Source: CALDTK01 sp041744755 (GTDB lineage: Bacteria > Bacteroidota > Bacteroidia > Chitinophagales > Saprospiraceae). Taken from it: DNA of 46,893 bases. Of the stretch, positions 26,071-36,564 are shown piece after piece. Location of the stretch: contig JBGTKC010000102.1 in assembly GCA_041744755.1 (NCBI GenBank), forward strand, positions 1 through 46,893. The letters run 5' to 3'. The notes under the pieces are model-generated. The model had not been told where the DNA came from. It saw nothing but the letters and a program-made list of their open reading frames with translations, and did not search any database. The translations under genes and the position numbers were made by a program. The first letter of the stretch is position 1; every line of letters begins with the position of its first letter.

Positions 26071-27885
26071 TTGTCCGCTACTCTCGATCCCCGTTTTGCC
26101 GAAAGGCTCACCGCTCTGCGCAGCGCCATGCAAGCCGCCGGCGTACAGGCGGTCATCCTGCCGAGTGCCGATCCGCACCAGAGCGAGTACGTGCCGGAGC
26201 GCTTTAAGTCGCGCGCCCACTTCAGTGGCTTCTCGGGCTCGGCGGGCACGGCCGTGGTGACCCTCGACGGCGGGGGCGTGTGGACCGACAGTCGCTACTT
26301 CGTGTCGGCGAAGGCGGAGCTCGCGCGCACCAGTGGCCTACCGATGATGCGGTCGGCGCAGGGGAGTGCGGAGTACGTCGACTGGCTGGCGGACACGCTG
26401 CCGGAGGACGGGACGGTGGGCGTCGACGGTCGGCTCTTCACCGTCGATCAGGTACGCGACATACAGCGCCGCTTCGACGCGAGAGGACTCACGCTGCGCA
26501 CGGACGTCGACCTCGTGGACGCCGCCTGGACCGATCGCGAGCCGATGCCGAGTTCGACGCTCTTCAGTCACGACGTGGCGTATGCCGGTCGCTCGGCCGA
26601 GGACAAAGTGGCGGAGTTGCGCTCCGCACTCGCGAAGGCTAATCTCACACACACCTTCATCACGGCCCTCGACGAGATCGCGTGGTTGCTCAATATCCGC
26701 GCCTCCGACATCGAGGCCAACCCCCTGGCGCTGGCCTACCTGCTAGTCGGTCGGGACGAACTCACGCTCTTCACCGACGATACCCGAGTCGATAAGCAGA
26801 CGCTAAAACGTTTTGGCAAAAGCCATATCAAGGTCCAGCCTTATTCCGCGCACGAGAAGGCATTGACGGCTTTCGCCAAAACCGCACGCATCGGTATCGA
26901 CGAGGCGCAGGTCAATCACCACCTCGCCGAGCTCCTCCAGGCTGGACAACGTGTGCACTTCGCCAGTCCAATTCGGCTCGCGAAGGCGATCAAGAACGAG
27001 ACCGAGATCGGGCACATCCGCCGGGCGCACGCCAAGGACGGGGTGGCGCTGGTGCGGGCCTTCCGCTGGTTGGAGCACGAGCTGCGGGTGCGCAAGGTGC
27101 GCGAGTGCGAGTTCGTGGAGGTGCTGAGAAAGGAGCGCTCGAAGGAGGAGGGCTACTACGGCGACAGCTTCACGGCCATCGTGGCCTACGGTGCGAACGC
27201 GGCGCTGCCGCACTACCACCCTGTCCCCGGCGAGGACGCCGAGATCGAGCCGAACGGCATCCTCCTGGTAGACAGCGGCGGCCAGTACGTGGACGGGACC
27301 ACGGACATCACGCGCACTTTCGGTCTGGGCAAAGTGTCGGATGAGCAACGGACGCGCTACACGCTCGTGTTAAAAGGCATGATTGCCTTGAGCCGGGCGG
27401 TTTTCCCGGTGGGGACGCGGGGGATACAACTAGATACGCTGGCGCGGCAGTACCTGTGGCAGCAGGGCCTGGACTTTGGACACGGCACGGGCCACGGCGT
27501 GGGCTTCTTCCTGAATGTCCACGAGCCGCCGCAGGGCTTTGCGCCGGGCTTGAGCGAGCGCGGGAAGACGCCCTTTGCGGCGGGGATGTTTACGAGCAAC
27601 GAGCCGGGGTACTACCAGGAGGGGGCTTACGGGATCAGGATCGAGAACTTGGTCCTGGCGGTGCCGGCATTCCCCGAAGAAGAGGTAGAGGAGGGGCAAA
27701 GGTTCTTGCGCTTCGAGACGATTACCTACTACCCGATCGACATGCTGTTGGTGGAGCCTGATCTGTTGACGGTGGAGGAGCGGGCTTGGTTGAGTGCTTA
27801 CCACAGTGAGGTGTATAAGCGGCTGGCGCCGGGCTTGAAGAAGGGGGAAAGGAAGTGGTTGAAGGTGAGGTGTGAGGGGTGGTAG
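26071..27885 (+). CDS. Xaa-Pro aminopeptidase (aminopeptidase P, M24B)
   Basis: 604 residues, the three-domain form. The C-terminal pita-bread domain has the metal ligands in order: LLVDSGGQYVDGTTDITRTF (two Asp), GTGHGVGFFLNVHE (His), SNEPGYY (Glu) and GIRIENL (Glu). Removes N-terminal residues preceding proline; cytosolic. The TTG start is chosen because the protein then begins as family members do (DPRFAERLTALRSAM). Three elements lie within it: 26093 (RFAER), 26810 (RFGKS) and 26868 (AFAKT), the last two facing each other 43 bases apart. Confidence 0.93.
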   Translation: MSATLDPRFAERLTALRSAMQAAGVQAVILPSADPHQSEYVPERFKSRAHFSGFSGSAGTAVVTLDGGGVWTDSRYFVSAKAELARTSGLPMMRSAQGSAEYVDWLADTLPEDGTVGVDGRLFTVDQVRDIQRRFDARGLTLRTDVDLVDAAWTDREPMPSSTLFSHDVAYAGRSAEDKVAELRSALAKANLTHTFITALDEIAWLLNIRASDIEANPLALAYLLVGRDELTLFTDDTRVDKQTLKRFGKSHIKVQPYSAHEKALTAFAKTARIGIDEAQVNHHLAELLQAGQRVHFASPIRLAKAIKNETEIGHIRRAHAKDGVALVRAFRWLEHELRVRKVRECEFVEVLRKERSKEEGYYGDSFTAIVAYGANAALPHYHPVPGEDAEIEPNGILLVDSGGQYVDGTTDITRTFGLGKVSDEQRTRYTLVLKGMIALSRAVFPVGTRGIQLDTLARQYLWQQGLDFGHGTGHGVGFFLNVHEPPQGFAPGLSERGKTPFAAGMFTSNEPGYYQEGAYGIRIENLVLAVPAFPEEEVEEGQRFLRFETITYYPIDMLLVEPDLLTVEERAWLSAYHSEVYKRLAPGLKKGERKWLKVRCEGW

Positions 27886-27917
27886 GGAGGTTCGCGCTTC
27901 GCGCTCGTTTATTTTTA

Positions 27918-27953
27918 ACGTGGAGGCACGGAGGTCACGGAGGGGCACAGCGG
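27918..27953 (+). repeat. Left degenerate inverted repeat around GxxExxY gene
   Basis: 36 bases built from ACGGAGG-like words. It matches the reverse complement of 28561-28596 at 28 of 36 positions by my count. Together they bracket a 679-base unit containing the GxxExxY gene. Confidence 0.6.
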
Positions 27954-28055
27954 TACAGTTGCGGGGCAACTGGAGACACTGAGCCAGACGCGCTCGGCGT
28001 GACTGCCATCGTTACTTGCACCACCCACACTAGTGCTTGCCTGCTGAGAGGGATG

Positions 28056-28436
28056 CTAGTAGCCGTTGACGACGCCTTGAATGCCTTCCTTTAAGGTGGC
28101 GAGTCCGAAGTTGAGGACGAGGCCTTGCCTTTTGTCGGCGACCTTGAGGTAGGTCAGGAGTTGCGCGGCGTGAACGGGGTTGTTGCTCTGCAAGGCTTTC
28201 ACTTCGACGATGATGGTGCCGGCCACGAGCAGGTCGAGGTAGAATGTCTGTTGGAGGGTTACTCCTTTGTAGACTACGGAGAGCTGGACCTGCCGTTCGA
28301 CGAGACTGCTACGCAGCCGCAGTTCTTCAACGAGACAACTCTCATAGATGCTTTCTAAGAGTCCAGGCCCAAGCACTCGATGCACTTCGATTGCCGCCGC
28401 GATTATGACTTCCGTAAGCTTCTTTATATCCTCCAC
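28056..28436 (-). CDS. GxxExxY protein (PD-(D/E)XK nuclease-like)
   Basis: 126 residues. The name motif is GLLESIY near residue 24. The nuclease-like core is YLDLLVAGTIIVEVKAL (Asp...Glu-x-Lys), and the protein ends LVLNFG. The family is multi-copy in many Bacteroidota, Verrucomicrobia and Planctomycetes genomes; its function is unknown. It lies in a lower-GC block between degenerate inverted repeats, which suggests it travels as a small unit. Confidence 0.9.
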   Translation of the reverse strand: MEDIKKLTEVIIAAAIEVHRVLGPGLLESIYESCLVEELRLRSSLVERQVQLSVVYKGVTLQQTFYLDLLVAGTIIVEVKALQSNNPVHAAQLLTYLKVADKRQGLVLNFGLATLKEGIQGVVNGY

Positions 28437-28560
28437 AGTCCAGCGAATCTACTGCCGAGAGCACATTTTAGATCGCCCACGATGTGATAGGTTACCCCAG
28501 GAGCCGCCGTCGCCGAGCGCGCCGGTAGCTCCGTGCCCCAAATACGCAAAGCGTATTTAG

Positions 28561-28596
28561 CCTCTGTGTCCCTCTGTGTCTTCCATGCCTCCGTGT
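28561..28596 (-). repeat. Right degenerate inverted repeat around GxxExxY gene
   Basis: Counterpart of 27918-27953 in inverted orientation. The rest of the spacer 28437-28779 holds no gene. It has a second block of GCGAAGG-type words (about 28675-28720) and ends with the -7 element of the ABC-F gene. Confidence 0.6.
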
Positions 28597-28765
28597 TGAA
28601 AGCCGTCGTCCAAAGTGCAGAAAGCCCTTCGGCTTAGCCCATGCTACCCTCAGCGATAGAATAGCCTTCGCGACTTCCGCACCCTCCCGCACCTTCGCGC
28701 CTTCGCGTTAAATTTCAGCCAAGCGCAAAGCGCCAAATCTCCAAATGCGCCCAGCCCCGCCCCCG

Positions 28766-28773
28766 TACCTTCG
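28766..28773 (+). promoter_or_regulatory. -7-like element of the ABC-F gene
   Basis: TACCTTCG, 6 bases before the ATG at 28780. Confidence 0.5.
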
Positions 28774-28779
28774 CGCCCC

Positions 28780-30636
<1,857 letters not shown>

Positions 30637-30859
30637 CCGACGTTCGCGCGGGTCTAGCCCGGCTTTACCCTAGCACAGCATGGGTTTGCTATTCACGAAC
30701 GCGATCATACTGCCGCTGCTCCACGAGTCACATGATTCAGGATACGAGATTTGCGTGCCGTGGCTGGCTCACTTCACCAAGCTGAGCGCCCGCCCGCGGC
30801 CCCGCGCGAAAACCTGAAACCAATCTCGCCCCTGTCGAAGTCATAACACACTGCGTACC

Positions 30860-30867
30860 TACATTTG
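30860..30867 (+). promoter_or_regulatory. -7 element of the phytochrome gene
   Basis: TACATTTG, an exact match to TAnnTTTG, 5 bases before the GTG at 30873. The rest of the spacer (30637-30859) shows nothing recognisable. Confidence 0.6.
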
Positions 30868-30872
30868 TCCAC

Positions 30873-33173
30873 GTGCAGCACATTGACACCGGCGCCATCG
30901 CCGACCCCACGGAGGCCGCTATGCGCGCCTACTACGCAAATCCTGTAGACCTCGCCGACTGCGAGGTGGAGCCCCTCCACCTCATACAGGTCATCCAGCC
31001 GCACGCCTGCCTGCTGGTCGTCGACCGGAAGTCCTTCCGGATCGAGGTGGCCAGCGAGAACACCGAGGAGCACATCGGACGGCCATGGCGCGACCTGCTC
31101 GGACAGCCGCTCGACACCTGCCTCGAGGAAGCGACCATCGTGCAGATCAAGCGCGCCGTCCAGTCGGACATTGACCAGAGCCGACCGCTGTTTGCGTTTT
31201 CTAACTTCAACGGCGAGACCGAGGGCCGGCAGATCATCTACCACTGTAGTGAGCACCAGATTGTACTCGAGATCGAGCCGGTGCAAGAGGGGTTCGAGAC
31301 CTCCATTTTCCAGCAGCGCCTCGGGGAGGCCATCGAGCAGGTGCAGCGCCTGACGGACTTCACGACAATGTTCGACGACATCGCTAAGGTGGTCGCGCGG
31401 ATCAGCGGCTACGACCGCGTGTCGCTGTACCGGTTCGACGCCGACTGGAACGGGGAGGTCGTCGCCGAGGCCGTTCAACACGAGGGCCTGGAGTCGTGGC
31501 TCAACCTGCGCTACCCGGCCAGCGACATCCCGAAGCAGGCGCGCGAGCTGTACCTGCTTAACCGCGTGCGCATGCTCTCGGACATCAACGCCGACCAGGT
31601 GTTTTTGCGAAAGCACGCCGACGGCAACCCCAAGCCGGAGGCCCTCGACCTGAGCGTGGTCGACTGCCGCGGCCTGAGCCCCGTGCACCGGGAGTACCTC
31701 CAGAACATCGGCGTCGGCGCCACGATGTCGATCGCGATCATCCTGGATGGCAAGCTCTGGGGGCTGTTCGCGCTCCACCACAACTCCCCGCGCTACCTCG
31801 ACTTCGAGCTCCGTTCATTTTTGAAGTTCATCATGCAGGTATTTGGTGGGCACCTGTCGCTACAGAGTGCGAGTGAGTACCGCCGGCGGGTTTTGGAGGT
31901 CAACTCCTACCGCTCGCAGCTCGGCGACCAGATCTCGGAACTCAACGACATCGGCTTGGCCCTCACCGAGGGGACGGTCACCGTACTCGACCTGATCCCG
32001 AAGGCGCAGGGCGCGTGCGTGAGCGTGGAGGGCATCATGAATTGCATCGGGACCTGCCCCGCGGAAGACGTCACGCGGGCGCTGGCCGAGTGGGTCCGCC
32101 GCCAGGCAAACGACCCGCTCACGTTTCATACCAATAAGCTCAAGAGCCTCTACCCGGACGCCGCCAAACTCGGGCACGGGATCGCGGGCGTGCTCGTGCT
32201 CTGGCTCGACAGGGACCGCAGCGAGTACCTGATCTGGTTTAGGCAAGAGATCGTGCGCAACATCGACTGGGGCGGCAGACCCGACAAGGAGGAGATCGGG
32301 ACGAGCGACGGCGGCCTGCGCTTCGCGCCCCGCAAATCCTTCGCGAAGTACACCCAGACGGTCCGCGACCGATCCGAACCCTGGACCGACGGCGACGTGG
32401 ACGCGGCGTTGGCGCTGCGCAGCCACATTAAGGACGTAGTGTTGCGGCGCTTCCAGCACGTCAAGCGCGTGAATTCCGAACTGGCGAGCGCCTACAGGGA
32501 GATGGAGACCTTTAGCTACACCGTGAGCCACGACCTGCGCGCACCCCTGCGGGGCATCAACGGCTTCGCGGAGATCTTGCTCGAGGACTACGCCGACAAG
32601 CTCGACGACGCCGCCCGCCAGATGCTGCGGCGCATTCAATCGAGCACCACGAAGATGAATCTCTTCATCGACGACCTGCTGCAGCTCGCCAAGCTCGGCG
32701 TGAGTGCGCCGAATTTAAAGAAGCTAGACCTCGGCGAGCTCGCGCGCGAGAGCTTCCAAGACACCTCCGACGGGTACCGCAAGCGCAAGGTCGACTTCAG
32801 GGTGGACGATAACATGCCGCCGGTCCGCGCCGACCGGCAATTGATGAGCATCGCGCTCAACAACCTCATCAGCAACGCCATCAAGTACACCCACCGCGAG
32901 GAGCGTGCCGAGATCACGTTCGGCTACGAGCCCGACGCCCCCTACGGGCGCGTGACTTTCTTCCTGAGGGACAACGGAGAGGGCTTCGATCAGCGTTACG
33001 CCGAGCGGGTGTTCGAGATGTTCACGCGCCTCTCGGACGACAGCAGTATCGAGGGTTCGGGGGTCGGCCTGGCGCTCGTCCAACGCGTGATCGAAAAGCA
33101 CGAGGGTAAAATATGGGTCGAGAGCGAACCCAATGTGGGCACGACTTTTTACTTTACGCTGCAGGCGGCATAG
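30873..33173 (+). CDS. bphP: Bacteriophytochrome histidine kinase
   Basis: 766 residues, GTG start. PAS domain with the biliverdin-attaching Cys30 (DCEVEPLHLIQVIQPHA). GAF domain with RVSLYRFDADWNGEVVAEA, YPASDIPKQARELY and the chromophore-side LSPVHREYLQNIGV. PHY domain with WFRQEI and the RFAPRKSFAKY...PW tongue. HisKA with phospho-acceptor His553 (SYTVSHDLRAPL), and HATPase with NNLISNAIKYT, DNGEGFD and GSGVGLALV. Cytosolic red/far-red sensor kinase. The response regulator follows after 34 bases and a heme oxygenase gene lies 1.1 kb downstream. The mini-hairpin at 31602-31615 has a TGC/GCA stem. Confidence 0.95.
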   Translation: MQHIDTGAIADPTEAAMRAYYANPVDLADCEVEPLHLIQVIQPHACLLVVDRKSFRIEVASENTEEHIGRPWRDLLGQPLDTCLEEATIVQIKRAVQSDIDQSRPLFAFSNFNGETEGRQIIYHCSEHQIVLEIEPVQEGFETSIFQQRLGEAIEQVQRLTDFTTMFDDIAKVVARISGYDRVSLYRFDADWNGEVVAEAVQHEGLESWLNLRYPASDIPKQARELYLLNRVRMLSDINADQVFLRKHADGNPKPEALDLSVVDCRGLSPVHREYLQNIGVGATMSIAIILDGKLWGLFALHHNSPRYLDFELRSFLKFIMQVFGGHLSLQSASEYRRRVLEVNSYRSQLGDQISELNDIGLALTEGTVTVLDLIPKAQGACVSVEGIMNCIGTCPAEDVTRALAEWVRRQANDPLTFHTNKLKSLYPDAAKLGHGIAGVLVLWLDRDRSEYLIWFRQEIVRNIDWGGRPDKEEIGTSDGGLRFAPRKSFAKYTQTVRDRSEPWTDGDVDAALALRSHIKDVVLRRFQHVKRVNSELASAYREMETFSYTVSHDLRAPLRGINGFAEILLEDYADKLDDAARQMLRRIQSSTTKMNLFIDDLLQLAKLGVSAPNLKKLDLGELARESFQDTSDGYRKRKVDFRVDDNMPPVRADRQLMSIALNNLISNAIKYTHREERAEITFGYEPDAPYGRVTFFLRDNGEGFDQRYAERVFEMFTRLSDDSSIEGSGVGLALVQRVIEKHEGKIWVESEPNVGTTFYFTLQAA

Positions 33174-33207
33174 CTTGGCGCCTACATCTCAGCAACCCCC
33201 CCCCACC

Positions 33208-33642
33208 GTGCCGAATTCTATAGACCTCGTCTACGTGGAAGACGACCCAATCGACGCGCAGTTCTTCGAGCGCGCATTGAGGAAGTGGAACCCGAACTGC
33301 AAGTTCCGTCGCTACGCCGACGGCCAGGAGGCGGTGGACTATATCGACGCCGTCGCCAAGACGAATGACCCGCTCCCGAAGCTCCTCGTGCTCGACATCA
33401 AGCTCCCGAAGCTACTCGGATTCGATGTCCTGAAGGCCACTCGCCACCGCGCCCGCACGCACTTCATCCCCGTGGTCATGTTCTCGAGCTCGACGCAGCA
33501 GCAGGACGTCAACCGCGCCTACGAGCTCGGCGCGAATGGTTACCTCAGCAAGCCGCCGACCATGCAGGAGCTCAACGAAACCGTGGCGGCGATTATGGAC
33601 TTTTGGCTGGGGGCCAATCGGCTGGCCGTGAGCGAGAACTGA
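33208..33642 (+). CDS. Phytochrome-associated response regulator (CheY-like)
   Basis: 144 residues, a single receiver domain: acidic pocket VEDDPID, phospho-acceptor Asp63 (LVLDIKLPKLLG), VVMFSSST with the switch Ser/Thr, and LSKPPT with the lysine. It resembles Rcp1-type regulators paired with phytochrome kinases. No output domain, so signalling is by protein contact or phosphorelay. GTG 33208 chosen; a -7-like TACATCTC lies about 17 bases upstream, although co-transcription with bphP is more likely. Confidence 0.9.
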   Translation: MPNSIDLVYVEDDPIDAQFFERALRKWNPNCKFRRYADGQEAVDYIDAVAKTNDPLPKLLVLDIKLPKLLGFDVLKATRHRARTHFIPVVMFSSSTQQQDVNRAYELGANGYLSKPPTMQELNETVAAIMDFWLGANRLAVSEN

Positions 33643-33692
33643 GGATGGTTTGATGGCGGTGCGATCGATCCTCGCATCCTCGCGTCAAACCT

Positions 33693-34223
33693 TCATCGTT
33701 CCTCTCCTCGCATCGCGTCTGCCTTAATACTCGCCAGCAGACTCTGCCGGTCACTCACGCCGAGGGTCAGGAGATCGAAAATCTTCAGGCTCCGCTCGAT
33801 CCGCCCGTCCGAGGTCGTCGCATTGGCTATTCGGTGCAACAAGGACCGCTGCGTCCCGGTCGTCAGGTTTTCGCGAAAGCGGCGTAGGCCCTCTGGATCC
33901 GACGCCGCCACCGCGAGAAACTCCTCACACAGTTCCATCCCGAAGTCGGATTCGTCGCGGACCAGTTTTAGCGAAAGCGTGTCGCCCAGGTCGTAGCCCA
34001 GCGGCACGAAGTAGTTGCGGCCCACCTGGATGTAGAACTGCCCGCCGCCGAAGGGATTGAGGCCGCAGTGCCACGTCACGCCGTCGAGGGTGGCTACGGC
34101 ACGACCGCGGCGCTCGCCTTGGCGGATCTCGTCGGCAATCTCGGGCGGGACCACCACGAGGTGTGAGCCCCCCTTGACGGAGATACGCTGGAGCGCGGCC
34201 GAGAATTCGTGCGTCTTCGCCAC
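33693..34223 (-). CDS. YdeI/OmpD-associated, DUF1905 protein
   Basis: 176 residues. The N-terminal half is DUF1905-like (FSAALQRISVKGGSHLVVVPPEI, then ATLDGVTWHCGLNPFGGGQFYIQVGRN, then DLGDTLSLKLVRDES); the C-terminal half is the YdeI-type helical region. Cytosolic, function unknown. GTG 34223 is chosen because DUF1905 starts there; the longer frame overlaps the divergent heme oxygenase. It separates that gene from bphP. Two elements lie in the gene: 33867 (stem CGC/GCG) and 33965. Confidence 0.7.
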   Translation of the reverse strand: MAKTHEFSAALQRISVKGGSHLVVVPPEIADEIRQGERRGRAVATLDGVTWHCGLNPFGGGQFYIQVGRNYFVPLGYDLGDTLSLKLVRDESDFGMELCEEFLAVAASDPEGLRRFRENLTTGTQRSLLHRIANATTSDGRIERSLKIFDLLTLGVSDRQSLLASIKADAMRGEER

Positions 34224-34299
34224 CCCTCGCCCAACGCCCACGGGCGGACCCGTGGTTCGATTACTGGAAACATCAGCAATCCACGTTCTTTGCGGATCT

Positions 34300-34851
34300 A
34301 TGGCTGATCTCCTCGCGCAACTCCGGACCGCCACGCGCCCGCTCCACGACGATCTCGACGGCGCGCCGATCTCGACGAGCGTCACGGACGGCACCCTGAC
34401 GGCGGAGGACTACCGGACCTTGATCGAGTGGCAGCTCAAGGCGCACCTGGTTGCGGAGCACGGTCTAGCGGACTTCGACTGGCCGGGTGAGTACCGCTAC
34501 GTCGCGCGCTTGCCAGCTCTCAGGGGTGAAGCGGCGCAACTGAGGATAGGCGAACCTAAAGTCGAGTCGCTGCCTGCACCTCGCTCGCTGGCGGAGGCCG
34601 TTGGTCGTGCTTACGTGCTGGAGGGCTCCTCGCTCGGGGGCAACATGATTCTGGGACAATTGAAAAGCAACGAGCGCCTCGCGGACGCAGCGCCGTTTGC
34701 TTTCTACGACTTCCAGCGGCGCGAGGGGCTGAGGCAGTGGCGGCAGTTCACGGCTTTCGCCAAAACACTCGACTTGATAGCGGCGGAGGAGGCCGAGAGT
34801 AGGGCGGCTGCGGTTGAGACTTTTAAAGTGTTCGGAGGAGTACAGCCATAA
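34300..34851 (+). CDS. bphO: Biliverdin-producing heme oxygenase
   Basis: 183 residues, all-helical. The proximal heme ligand lies in LRTATRPLHDDLD (His about residue 16), and AYVLEGSSLGGNMI matches the distal-helix glycine motif of phytochrome-linked heme oxygenases. Cleaves heme to biliverdin, the bacteriophytochrome chromophore, which fits the nearby bphP. ATG 34300 gives the standard family start and is preceded by CTTTG 7 bases upstream. The mini-hairpin at 34752-34766 encodes AFAKT near the C-terminus. Confidence 0.88.
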   Translation: MADLLAQLRTATRPLHDDLDGAPISTSVTDGTLTAEDYRTLIEWQLKAHLVAEHGLADFDWPGEYRYVARLPALRGEAAQLRIGEPKVESLPAPRSLAEAVGRAYVLEGSSLGGNMILGQLKSNERLADAAPFAFYDFQRREGLRQWRQFTAFAKTLDLIAAEEAESRAAAVETFKVFGGVQP

Positions 34852-34859
34852 ACCAGCAA

Positions 34860-35558
34860 CTAACTGCCTTTGGCCTCACCTTCCTTCTCTCCGATGATCT
34901 CGTCCACAAACCCATACGCCTTGGCTTCCGGTGCCCTCATCCAGTGGTCGCGGTCGGCGTCCTTGCGGATCTGTTCGACGCTCTGGCCGGAGTGCTTTGC
35001 CATCACGGCATAGAGCTCTTCCTGGAGCTGGAGCACGAGGCGGTAGCTGGTCTCCATGTCGCTGACCTTGCCCTGGACCCCGCCGCTCGGCTGGTGGATC
35101 ATGACGCGCGCGTGACGAAGCATTGAGCGGTGTCCGGCCTCCCCGGCGCAGAGTAGCACCGCCGCCATGCTCGCCGCCGTGCTCGTGCACATGGTGTGGA
35201 CGGGACAGGAGACGTGTTGCATCGTGTCGTAGATCCCTAGGCCCGCCGAGACGCTGCCACCGGGCGAGTTGATGTACAGCGTGATCGGCCGCTCGCTGTC
35301 CACACTCGCGAGGAAGAGCAATTGCGCCTGGATCACGTTGGCCACGTAGTCGTCGACTGCCACCCCGAGGAAGATGATCCGGTCCATCATCAGGCGACTG
35401 AAGACGTCGAGTTGCGCGACGTTCATCGGGCGCTCCTCGATGACGGTGGGGTTGATGGAGGCGCGGAGGGCGGTTTGGTACCGGCTTTCGCCAAACCCGA
35501 TGAGGCGGCGGGTGTGGAGGCCGTGTTCGGTACGGGCGTAGTCTAGGAAGTGGTTCAT
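34860..35558 (-). CDS. clpP: ATP-dependent Clp protease proteolytic subunit
   Basis: 232 residues. The catalytic triad is recognisable: Ser in TSTAASMAAVLL, His in ARVMIHQP, Asp in DRDHWMRAPEAKAYGFVDEI. The N-terminal extension before NVAQLDVFSRLMMDRIIFLG is what I recall of Bacteroidota ClpP. Forms the tetradecameric protease with ClpX or ClpA, neither encoded here. A slightly shortened element (35483-35497) encodes GFGES in the most variable part of that extension, a sign that the repeat occupies tolerant positions. Confidence 0.92.
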   Translation of the reverse strand: MNHFLDYARTEHGLHTRRLIGFGESRYQTALRASINPTVIEERPMNVAQLDVFSRLMMDRIIFLGVAVDDYVANVIQAQLLFLASVDSERPITLYINSPGGSVSAGLGIYDTMQHVSCPVHTMCTSTAASMAAVLLCAGEAGHRSMLRHARVMIHQPSGGVQGKVSDMETSYRLVLQLQEELYAVMAKHSGQSVEQIRKDADRDHWMRAPEAKAYGFVDEIIGEKEGEAKGS

Positions 35559-35703
35559 ACTGGACGTAGGATTGGCTGGCCGCTCGCGGGCGGCGCGGCG
35601 GTGGGTGAGAAGGAGGATGAGTCTTGTTGGACCGCCTAGCCGAGAAGACATCGTTGGAAGGCCCGCTCGGGAAGAGCTCCCAGACGGAGCTTACGCTTTC
35701 AGC

Positions 35704-35871
35704 TTACGACCAGCGCCAAGGGTAGAGCCGCGCCATCCAGTACCGAAAAAGAGGGGCCGGCGGTGGGGCGGGGTCGAGGTGCGAGATCCAAGCCAAGGCT
35801 TGCTGCAATTCGACCTGCGGCAAGGCACCGCGTAATGTGCCGAGGCGATCGTTGACATCAGGCGGTTTCAA
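35704..35871 (-). CDS. 55-residue ORF coupled to the ECF sigma gene
   Basis: The TTG start overlaps the sigma factor stop in TTGA, so translation is probably coupled. The protein has VNDRLGTLRGALP, an LQQALAWI helix, a proline stretch, and an aromatic/arginine C-terminus (FRYWMARLYPWRWS). No family recognised; a sigma regulator is possible from position only. It ends before a 145-base spacer ahead of clpP that holds nothing recognisable. No ATG alternative exists. Confidence 0.5.
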   Translation of the reverse strand: MKPPDVNDRLGTLRGALPQVELQQALAWISHLDPAPPPAPLFRYWMARLYPWRWS

Positions 35872-36437
35872 AACAGGATGGCTGTTAAGGTAGAGAGACG
35901 CGCGGCGACGGAGTGTACGGTCGGTATGGTGGAAGGTTTCTCTTCGAGCAAGGCACGCAATCGTGTCCTGGCCCGGTGTATACGCGTTTTGATGGCCGTC
36001 TCCGAGGCACCCTGTAGTTCGGCCACTTCGCGTATAGAAAAGCCGCTCAGGGTGTGGAGCAGCAGCGCCTCCTGAAGTTTTTCCGGTAGGCGGTCGATGG
36101 CGCGCAAGGTCTCGTCGAGTTCCAATGCTAGGTCTGCCCGCGGCGCCGAAGTAGCGGCAACGCTCCCCTCCCGCGTCGCCAGAAATCTATCCACTACCGT
36201 GCGCGAGCGCAATCGATTGCGGTAGCGGTGCTTGACGATACCGATGAGGTAGGGCAGTAGTTGCGACTCGTCTCTGATCGCCGGCCAGCGTTCCAAGCCT
36301 AGCGCGATCGCCTCCTGCATCACGTCCGCCAGCTCATCGTTCCCGAGGCACTTGCTCGCGCAGTACCGTGAGAAGGGCGTGTGGAAAGTGGTGTAAATTT
36401 TGGCGAAAGCCTCTCTGTCGTGAGGAGTGAGCACCAT
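35868..36437 (-). CDS. ECF-type RNA polymerase sigma factor
   Basis: 189 residues. Region 2 shows LADVMQEAIALGLERWPAI, and region 4 shows IDRLPEKLQEALLLHTLSGFSIREVAELQGASETAIKTRIHRAR, a helix-turn-helix. Directs transcription of an unknown regulon. A classical transmembrane anti-sigma gene is absent next door; instead a 55-residue ORF overlaps its stop. The mini-hairpin at 36397-36411 encodes EAFAKI at residues 9-14. Confidence 0.88.
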   Translation of the reverse strand: MVLTPHDREAFAKIYTTFHTPFSRYCASKCLGNDELADVMQEAIALGLERWPAIRDESQLLPYLIGIVKHRYRNRLRSRTVVDRFLATREGSVAATSAPRADLALELDETLRAIDRLPEKLQEALLLHTLSGFSIREVAELQGASETAIKTRIHRARTRLRALLEEKPSTIPTVHSVAARLSTLTAILF

Positions 36438-36564
36438 GAGTCGCGGTTTATATTGGCGTAGTCACACAAGCTAGGCCTAGGTTACACCGCAACTTGAGTA
36501 TTCATTTCACCGAATAGCAAGCGCCGCAGGCAATACGCCCCAGGTAATGCGCCCACGGCAAAAC

